Shown: in pieces, positions 57,001-64,000 of the stretch
Layout: each line of letters opens with the position of its first letter
Position numbering within the stretch: the stretch's first letter is position 1
From: Acanthosepion pharaonis
Lineage: Eukaryota > Mollusca > Cephalopoda > Sepiida > Sepiidae
NCBI GenBank assembly: GCA_903632075.3
Contig: CAHIKZ030001813.1
Span: 7,774,501 to 7,838,500 of the forward strand
DNA length: 64,000 nt
Reading direction: 5' to 3'
Position numbers and translations under genes: made by a program
Notes under the pieces: generated by a model
The model's input: only the letters and a program-made list of their open reading frames with translations
Databases searched by the model: none
What the model was told of the DNA's origin: nothing

Positions 57001-57519
57001 AAAGGGATTCTAATTACATTTAATTGTTCTTGAAAGAATTATAGTATAATAAAAATTAAAAATATTTCAAATCCTAGTTAAATAAAAAGTATTCTTACCT
57101 AAACACCCCCAACAAAAAAAAAAATCTTTAGATATACGAAGAAAAAAATGCCGTAAGAATTTTAGCCGTTAACAATATAATTTAAAAAAAAATCCAGACG
57201 ACACGGTTTTAACGGATGTTAGATTTCATTGAAAAATACATCCCTACCCACTATCAAAACGTAGCAATAACTGATACATTAAAATGTAGACACATTGAAC
57301 CCGCAGACACCCCTGTATAGCAAAATAGATTTATCTGTAACCTTGGAAACATGAATTTTGTTTTAGTAATTTTAAAAGTTACTCCAAAATTCGCTTGAGG
57401 ATGAAATTGAACTAATGTCTTTAATTTAATTACAAAATTAAATTCGGGGATTTTAGCTTCCATTTTTGAAACATGGTTAGAACTGTGTAGCGAAAAAACA
57501 TATTTTAAATCAATTAATT

Positions 57520-57520
<1 letters not shown>
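57001..57520 (+). mobile_element. PLE 3' untranslated end, plus strand
   Basis: AATTCGCTTGAGGATGAAAT, then TTTTGAAACATGGTTAG and CTGTGTAGCGA, are the 3' terminus of a PLE related to the fragment at 50675-50800. The terminus stops at (TA)n (57521-57577). With the copy to its left it makes a head-to-head pair bounded by (TA)n at both outer ends. Confidence 0.65.
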
Positions 57521-57578
<58 letters not shown>

Positions 57579-57844
57579 CAATCATTTCTGTCTATCAACC
57601 TCCATTATTTAGAGAGGCGCTGACAAATGCTTAGAAGCTTCATCCTAAAAGATTTTCCATGAGCTACCCAAATGTAGACTCTCGAAAGATGAGACGACGC
57701 GTTATTTACTTTGATTATAGCCCAAAGACTAGCAGGTGAAGGTTTCATCATACACAGTAAAAAATAATCTGTTCCTCGGCAGAAACAGCGATCTATATGT
57801 AAATAATCTCGCTTTATACATTTGACGTGTACTATACTAATATA

Positions 57845-57912
<68 letters not shown>
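57521..57912. repeat. two (TA)n tracts with unrecognised spacer
   Basis: (TA)n at 57521-57577 and 57849-57912. The 270 bp between them match nothing I know. Confidence 0.9.
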
Positions 57913-57913
<1 letters not shown>

Positions 57914-58314
57914 CAATTTAATAAATCCTTCTATAATGACAATGCTAACCACTCCCTCGTTTGCAGTTGACGATTGCCTCAATGATCAAATTCTGAGGTC
58001 AACTTCTGCATGTGCAACGCGCTTTCTTAATATATTGATTTTTAATTAAAAAAAATGTTATGACATAACATTATATTCTTCCTTCTTAATTCCTGTTCTT
58101 TTTTAGTTCTCCCTACTTGATAGTGTTTTTTTTTTTCTTCTTATATTCTCTAATGCTAAGTATACGCTGTGTCTTATTTGTTCGTTCGTTTGTTTGGAGT
58201 CGCAGGATTTTTAGTGGCTACTCGTACTAGAAATCGGCGTTTTTATTTCAAACATTCTGATTTACATCAATTGTCCTGCGCTCTCGGGAAATGATAATAA
58301 GGATAATGTGCCCA
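57913..58314. other. AT-rich sequence, no recognised feature
   Basis: The 3' half may be the body of a SINE whose head is the tRNA-like sequence at 58315-58403. Confidence 0.35.
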
Positions 58315-58403
58315 CCCGCCGCTGTACTTCGCACCTACCTCCTTCACTGCAGTAAAGACCACCGTTTCATCCTACGTGTCTTAGATCGCTCGGCCACAGA
58401 GAG
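58315..58403 (-). repeat. tRNA-Leu/Ser-like sequence (SINE head or tRNA pseudogene)
   Basis: The minus strand starts CTCTGTGGCCGAGCGATCTA, then AGACACGTAGGAT, like the acceptor and D-arm of leucine or serine tRNAs (GTGGCCGAG.GGTCTAAGGC). About 45 bp on, GTAGGTGCGAAGTAC sits where the B-box GGTTCGANNCC should be and is degenerate. I do not call a functional tRNA. Confidence 0.45.
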
Positions 58404-58718
58404 TGAAGAGTCTAGTAACGTCGTCATTTGCTTTAAGTAAAAGCAAATGTAGTCATTCATATTTTTTACCATAAGCCATATCTGCAGAGAGTCGAGTGCG
58501 GAAATACTGTTATCCATTTAAAATGTAACACGGATTTCATGTAACACAAATTTCGGATTACAAATATATCCATTAAAACATTACTTTTTTTTCTGCGTTT
58601 CGTATACGACACTGACTAGATATGAACTTTTGAGAAAATAATATATATCTATATAAGAAGGTAGTGACAAAAATGATAAATTCTTAAAAGACAACTTTCG
58701 TTTCGTCGAAGTTCTTGG

Positions 58719-58721
<3 letters not shown>
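58404..58721. other. AT-rich sequence, no recognised feature
   Basis: Nothing recognisable. Confidence 0.4.

Positions 58722-58785
<64 letters not shown>
58722..58785. repeat. (TA)n microsatellite
   Basis: About 32 TA units. Confidence 0.97.
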
Positions 58786-58788
<3 letters not shown>

Positions 58789-59199
58789 TTTTCAATGCAT
58801 ACAGTTTTATATATAAGTAAATATGGTAATGATAAAAAAATGTGTCGTTTCTCTACAAGGAAACATTTGACATTCACTAACCAAAGATCTTTTAAAATAC
58901 ATTTTTCATGAAAATAGGTTTCTTAAGTCTATTATTGCATTTTCAATATTGTTGAGCTTGAAGGGTCCTTTTTAACCAATTTTAAATTAGTGTAGAATAT
59001 CAACATCTCATACCATTATTTTCTCTCTAAGTTATATGTGCTATCCATTTTAGTAGTTGCTGCTCCTCGCCGTACTCAATTGATGTAGTTTCAGTCATTT
59101 GGTACAGTTCATTGTAATTCTGTACTGCCAGACGAATGTTAAAACATAATGATTTTTGCCAAGAGCAACAGGTTTAACTCCCTCAGAATCTGTTTTAGC
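58786..59199. other. AT-rich sequence, no recognised feature
   Basis: Nothing certain; perhaps the decayed 3' side of the LINE candidate that follows. Confidence 0.3.
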
Positions 59200-59600
59200 C
59201 ATTGATCTTAGAAAATGGTTATATAGAGCTGACAGTTTAGATATTGCTTAACGGATCTGGTGCCGTATATGCCAATCCTTGTCTCCATCTATTCCGGCGA
59301 TTTAAGAACATGATACGTGTTGTGAAGTTGGTGTTTTGGTTTTGTGGTAATTTCCGATGTTGGGCCACTCTAGCTCTGGAATAGCCTATTCAATATTCAT
59401 ATTACATTTTCATCGATGCTAAATTTGTTATAAATGATTCATACGCCAAGTTTTCTGAAGAATTTTATATTTAACGATTCTACATCTTTAATTTTTGATA
59501 AATTCAGGATATGTGCTATCACTGGTTTGATTCCAAATCCAGATCATTGCTTCTGTTTTGCAAAGATTTATTTTGATTCCCATCTCTTTGAACACATGGT
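59200..59600 (-). pseudogene. possible LINE reverse transcriptase scrap
   Basis: Minus-strand scraps FKEMGIKINLCKTEAMIWNQ, then IKFFRKLGV, SIDENVI and FQELEWPNIGNYHKTK, follow the G.KIN..KTE.M......F.YLG....NG.I..EI spacing of the region after the catalytic core. There are many stops. Confidence 0.35.
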
Positions 59601-60410
59601 AAATTAGGTTAATTTATTCTTATGATGTGCGGTTATATAGAGTAGTGAAATACAACAAGTAACAGATCAAAAGTCAGGTCGAAAGCGTTAAAAAAGAAAG
59701 AAACTAGCTACTTTAATTTTAATGTTGACGTTCATTGTATTGGAATATTTAACATATTTGAGCTCATTTATTTACTATTATTCTCTCAATGCAAGCCTTT
59801 AGCGGCGGTCAATATAGAGTATTACTGAATAATATTATAAGGACGTATATATATATGAATCGAGGGTTGCGTATTATGAGGAACTGTAGGATAGATAAAT
59901 TTTCTCCCTTGATTTGAAGAGATTGTGCTGATGGTAGTCAGCATATCAACGGGAGTTCGTTCCACATGCAACAATCCTGCCAACAACTCCGCGCCAATAG
60001 AATGAGGATCAGTTGGCTCAGCGTAAGTGTCATGGCGTGTCCTAGATGTAAATGCCTGGAAAGGTGAAGACAAGAAGCGGAGATTGCCCCAACATCCGAT
60101 TTGAATATAGCGGTAAAATGGCTGAGAGTAAAAACCGAATTGTACTTGGGAAAGTTTATCAGTTGTAGCTATGGTGTTGTAATAAATCTAAAATAATTAT
60201 GACAAAGCATGTTCACACTTGTTTTCATAAATGACTATCAAAACGATCACAGTTACAATAAGTTCCTCTTTGCAATACACACCTGCGGATAGTCGCGGGA
60301 GAGATCAAAGTTAGGTGGGTAAGAAAAAAACAACGGTGCATTCGCTGGTGAATATCAACTTAAAATCAAGAAGCAGATTATAGAACTAGAAAACATTGCT
60401 ATAAAAATGT
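59601..60410. other. no recognised feature
   Basis: An 83-codon minus frame (59822-60073) is unrecognised. Confidence 0.35.
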
Positions 60411-60538
60411 CTGACGATTGGGTCTAGCATGAAACAGCCTGTGGCCTCTGAGTGTTGACGTCAATGTTCACTTTTAAATTTACATACGCTCTATCTCTGA
60501 TATTGAGCACTTTATCCCATAAATATAACACACCTTAA

Positions 60539-60542
<4 letters not shown>
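60411..60542 (+). repeat. family H repeat with hammerhead-like core
   Basis: CTGACGA (60411-60417), TCTAGCAT, GAAAC (60431-60435), then stem III ACA/UGU with a GCC loop and GCCTCTGAGTGTTGAC. The base at the cleavage site is G instead of C, and the upstream stem I strand is missing, so it should not cleave. The distal part TATCTCTGATATTGAGCACT, then TTATCCCATAAATATA, ends at (TA)n. This is the most complete family H body (about 130 bp). Confidence 0.7.
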
Positions 60543-60603
<61 letters not shown>

Positions 60604-60713
60604 AAAAACAGAAATTTAAAAGCATGCGCAGGAGAAGCCTCAAAAACTTTAAATAAAAGAAAACGCTTTCTCACTTTATCATAGATTTCCATATCTATCT
60701 ATCTATCTATCTA

Positions 60714-60774
<61 letters not shown>

Positions 60775-60775
60775 C
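60543..60775. repeat. (TA)n and (CTAT)n-(TA)n microsatellites
   Basis: (TA)n at 60543-60601. (CTAT)n followed by (TA)n at 60691-60775. The 90 bp between them contain AAAAACTTTAAATAAAAG and nothing I can name. Confidence 0.9.
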
Positions 60776-60826
60776 ATAATTAAGTAATTCATTGAGCCTA
60801 GAAGAAAGCTCAACAGAATGCAGAAA

Positions 60827-60873
60827 GCACTGAACGGCCGTTTCGCCCTATATTTGGGACTCATCAGCAGTGC
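60827..60873 (-). ncRNA. canonical type I hammerhead ribozyme
   Basis: On the minus strand GCACUG (60868-60873) pairs perfectly with CAGUGC (60827-60832) as stem I. CUGAUGA (60861-60867) follows. Stem II is a 4-bp hairpin (GUCC with GGGC, one G-U pair) with an eight-base loop. GAAAC (60840-60844) comes next. The palindrome ACGGCCGU follows as stem III and loop; it is too tight for a single molecule, but two molecules could share it. Cleavage is expected after the second U of GUU (60833), just before CAGUGC. All conserved core bases are present. PLE repeats are known to encode such short hammerheads with minimal stem III. The motif sits between (TA)n at 60775 and 61009. Confidence 0.85.
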
Positions 60874-61005
60874 GCATCCACTACCGAGAATTAAAACCCA
60901 AACAGTTACGATAGGAGGCAAACGCTATCCCAATTGTACCAACGGTTGTCGGTGGCGAAGAGGTAACGAATTAGACTCGATATAGCGCCGATAGACGATT
61001 TAGAT

Positions 61006-61008
<3 letters not shown>

Positions 61009-61065
<57 letters not shown>
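61009..61065. repeat. (TA)n microsatellite
   Basis: About 28 TA units, preceded by the diverged pair GACTCGATATAG and GATTCGATATA. Confidence 0.97.
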
Positions 61066-61067
<2 letters not shown>

Positions 61068-61193
61068 GAAATATAGTCTTAAGGTCTGCTGTATTTATGG
61101 GATAAAGTGCTCGATATCAGAGATAGGCGTGTGTAAATATAAAAGTGAAAATAGAAGTCAACACTTAGAGGCGACAGTTGACTTCTATGTTCA

Positions 61194-61243
<50 letters not shown>
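61066..61243 (-). repeat. family H repeat, inverted copy, and (TA)n
   Basis: ATATAGTCTTAAGGTCTGCT, TTTATGGGATAAAGTGCTCG and ATATCAGAGATAGGCG are the reverse complement of 60480-60542. The repeat continues to AACACTTAGAGGCGACAGTT, which corresponds to the cleavage-site side of the hammerhead. GAAGTCAAC and GTTGACTTC form a small hairpin around this point. (TA)n follows at 61196-61243. Confidence 0.8.
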
Positions 61244-61247
<4 letters not shown>

Positions 61248-61989
61248 TGAATTATTCATACAAAAACAAATGCAAAGGTTAATGATTTAATTGGCGAGAA
61301 ATCCATCGTCGCAAACAATTCAAATAATATACAAAAAACCCCGAACCTGTTATGAATGAAAAGATCATTGTTTATATTAATTTCTGCAGTATTTGTTCTT
61401 ATTTTTACTACAAGCTTTCGTCTGTTCCTACAGACATCTTCAGGTATGGAATAGATGTTGTTCTTGTTTTCTCTCTCAGTAATAAGAGGACAACGAAAAT
61501 ATATGTATTGTTGTATCCGAAAAATGCTATTAGAAATGAGTTATTGTTTTTGGAGCGTGCAGTAGCAACGCTGAGTTTGATTTTAAATTTTTTTACAGTT
61601 GTTCGTTCTTGTACAAATATGGTGATAAGCGAATTTTTTATTGGTAAATTTTCTGTCAAAGTGGTATGAACTATATTGTTCAATAATTACAGTAATGTCG
61701 CACTTATTATCCAAAAGTCGCACGCTCCAAAAACAATAACTAATTTCCAATAGCATTTTCGGATACAACAATACATATATTTTTTGTCCTCTTATTACTG
61801 AGAGAAAAACAAGAACAACAGTTGTAGTAAAATAAGAACAAATACTGCAGAAATTAATATAAACAATGATCTTTTCATTCATAACAGGTTCGGGGTTTTT
61901 GTATATTATTTGAATTGTTTGCGACGATGGATTTCTCGCCAATTAAATCATTAACCTTTGCATTTGTTTTAGTATGAATAATTCATGAA
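61244..61989. mobile_element. large palindrome of PLE-type repeats
   Basis: The left arm (61244-61560) and right arm (61720-61989) are inverted copies with only scattered differences by eye. Matching ends are TTCATGAATTATTCATAC and GTATGAATAATTCATGAA. Matching internal blocks are CCCCGAACCTGTTATGAATG, CAGTATTTGTTCTTAT and TTGTATCCGAAAAATGCTAT. A 159-bp unpaired centre separates them. The left arm has an extra 43 bp holding a hammerhead-like motif. (TA)n lies at both outer sides (61196-61243 and 62019-62067). Confidence 0.9.
61414..61443 (-). ncRNA. hammerhead-like core inside the palindrome's left arm
   Basis: On the minus strand CTGAAGA, one extra T, a perfect 5-bp GTCTG/CAGAC hairpin with a TAGGAA loop, then GAAAGC. 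The core base after GAAA is G rather than C and stem I is not obvious. The right arm has only two bases in place of 61414-61456. Confidence 0.4.
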
Positions 61990-62011
61990 TTTGTAAATTG
62001 ATTGCACGTTT

Positions 62012-62018
<7 letters not shown>

Positions 62019-62067
<49 letters not shown>
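62019..62067. repeat. (TA)n microsatellite
   Basis: About 24 TA units. Confidence 0.97.
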
Positions 62068-62072
<5 letters not shown>

Positions 62073-62079
62073 GGTAAGA

Positions 62080-62290
62080 TACAGTTTTAAGTTATGCTAC
62101 ATTTATGGGTTAAAATGATCAATATAAGGGATAGTGTTTATGTAAATAAATAAGTGGATATTGATGTCAATAACTAGACTTCAGGATTTAATGCCATCGT
62201 CATACCATATGCCTGACGACAGCGCTTATGCGTAAAAGTGACTGTCGTCTCTAGGTTTTCACTTCAATGTCCACTTTTATATTTATATTT
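62080..62290. repeat. inverted pair of family H fragments
   Basis: 62080-62150 is a minus-strand family H distal half (CAGTTTTAAGTTATGCTACA, TTTATGGGTTAAAATGATCA). 62213-62290 is a plus-strand proximal half (CTGACGACAGCGC, GACTGTCGTCTCTAGG, TTCACTTCAATGTCCACTTT). The second keeps a CUGACGA but has lost GAAAC. GACGACAG and CTGTCGTC now form their own stem. Confidence 0.55.
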
Positions 62291-62750
62291 ATATATTAGA
62301 TTATATATCTTATTCATCACCATGAATAAAGGAAATGAACGATCTTAAAATATTTTATATCTGTTTTCATACATTTTTCAATACTGCAGCCCTGTGTAAT
62401 ACATGGCAAATATCGATTTTATTAATAATCTAACCAATAAGAATTACAACTCTTATAATTTAGTATGTTTATCGAAACATTTTCACACTTTATTTAATTT
62501 TTATATTTTATCATTAATGATCACAAGAATTAATTTCTAACTTATTGTACCGATTGCTCAAAGGAATCGCACTTTTAATTAAAACATCCATTTGGTAAAT
62601 ATGTTGTATATGAAAGTTGAGAAAGAATTAGAGGATTGATGTTTAATATCAACACCTGCATTCCATGGAGACTTGTATTACTTTAGTTACTGAACCAAAA
62701 TCAATATTCTAAAAGTACAACAACAGTCCTTCCGTACATCTCGTTGCAAT

Positions 62751-62760
<10 letters not shown>
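62291..62760. other. AT-rich sequence, no recognised feature
   Basis: Nothing recognisable. Confidence 0.4.
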
Positions 62761-62800
<40 letters not shown>

Positions 62801-63017
62801 TCATTTGGTGAAATTCATATATATGCAAATCAGTATATACCGCCCATTTTATTAAAATATCTATCTACCTATCTCAGACTGTTCATTATCTATGTATCTA
62901 TTCATCTGTCTCAATTTTTAGAAATCTATATATTTCACTATTTATTACAATCTCTCTATTTGTCTTTCTTTCTTAGTTTACTGAAATCTGTTGATCTCCC
63001 TGTTTATTCAAATACTA

Positions 63018-63080
<63 letters not shown>
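62761..63080. repeat. (TA)n and (CT)n-(TA)n microsatellites with CTAT-like interior
   Basis: (TA)n at 62761-62798; (CT)n then (TA)n at 63017-63080. The sequence between them is rich in TCTAT/ATCTGT motifs. Confidence 0.9.
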
Positions 63081-63083
<3 letters not shown>

Positions 63084-64000
63084 AGTGATCATTATCAACC
63101 CAACTTTCTCAGTCTACTGAAATATAACTCTATAGTTTTATTCAAATTATCTAAGACACTTTTCAATTTATTGAAACATCTCTCTCTCTAATATTATTCA
63201 AATCTATGTATCTATTTATCAATCTATCTCAGTTCAAATCATTCTGTCTATCTATAATATCACCATAAATCAATCTTCACGGAAACAATTTTTATAGAAA
63301 TTTAATTTTCCTCTGAAACATATATTGCAGGATTTTTTTTCTATCTAATGTAAAATTAAACAGCCAACACTGATATTATCAGATATTATCAGATATTATC
63401 GTCTCAAAATCTGTTTCGGAATATGAATATATTGCCGCCCAAAATGATTGCTCACTTAAAATAAAAATATCTGCCTTCTTTTTTACTATTGAGGGATCTA
63501 AGTGTAAATGGTGTAATGTTAATTGTTAGTGAACAAGCCTTTTTTGGAGAGAGTAATCATGATCAAATGTAAAAATAAATAACAAAACTGTGTAACAAAC
63601 ATAATGAATAAAGTTTGCCATAAAGAAAGAAACGAAAGGAACTGCGAAAAGAATATAAATCAAGCAAAAAATATATGCAAGTCAAAGCAACGGTAATATG
63701 GCAAAATGTTCACAAACTATAGTTGGCTTTGACAAACAAAAGCTAGTTCGGGCAAACGAACGTAGTGTTCTGATTTCAAGACAAGACAGATCGGGACTCA
63801 GCCATAAAACTTTCATCTCTCCTATTTTATTGGGTAAGAAATAAAAATCCAACATGCATTTAATTGTTTCTGCCTATAAAAGAGGACGGGCGATTTGTTT
63901 GCAGTCATTTTCCACCGATTGAAATCAACAGCCCCCTCATTCTAGTTGATGTATGCACTCATTTCATCTCCCCTAAATCCCACATTTCTATGGAGTAAAT
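63081..64000. other. AT-rich sequence, no recognised feature
   Basis: Only a short CAGATATTAT tandem (three units, about 63376-63405) is seen. Confidence 0.4.

Noticed and set aside
58315..58403. A functional tRNA-Leu or tRNA-Ser gene
   Set aside because: The B-box is degenerate and I cannot pair the acceptor stem.

Overview
This window looks like intergenic or intronic DNA from a large, repeat-rich animal genome, most likely an octopod cephalopod. It is strongly AT-rich and holds more than 30 long (TA)n tracts. It also carries tRNA-derived SINEs, several non-LTR retrotransposon relics, Tc1/mariner elements and many Penelope-like element (PLE) fragments. The organism is an inference from this repeat mix. 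I found no convincing host protein-coding gene: every open frame I could interpret is transposon-derived, lies in a microsatellite or minisatellite, or is short and unrecognised.

Layout. 0-9 kb: a 3.3 kb minisatellite of 38-bp units (1.86-5.14 kb) bracketed by short CCGT-type arrays, then LINE scraps and a diverged 190-bp tandem duplication. 9-15 kb: a LINE relic and a PLE cluster whose core is a tail-to-tail inverted pair around 12.87 kb. 15-20 kb: long (TA)n, a near full-length dead Tc1-like element with ~190-bp inverted repeats, a possible LTR, and two LINE copies with (TTA)n tails. 20-37 kb: mostly featureless, with a second, unrelated 38-bp minisatellite (22.1-22.6 kb), LINE endonuclease and reverse transcriptase relics, and dispersed repeat pairs. 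37-43 kb: microsatellites, a well-preserved hammerhead ribozyme, a foldback repeat and a deleted mariner. 43-48 kb: SINEs and a three-unit tandem repeat. 48-51 kb: a PLE with reverse transcriptase and GIY-YIG endonuclease followed by A-rich tandem units. 52-58 kb: SINEs, a LINE end, a second deleted mariner and a head-to-head PLE pair. 60-63 kb: (TA)n-bounded PLE-related repeats, including a canonical hammerhead ribozyme and a large palindrome.

The most interesting theme is the link between PLE relics, hammerhead ribozymes and (TA)n tracts. PLE 3' ends and 5' truncation points repeatedly stop exactly at (TA)n. At least two hammerheads (37599-37658 plus strand, 60827-60873 minus strand) have the core, stem II, stem III and a compensating stem I. 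Several degenerate relatives lie nearby. PLE-encoded hammerheads and short hammerhead-bearing animal elements (retrozymes) are known; their arrangement here as (TA)n-bounded inverted pairs is what deserves a second look.
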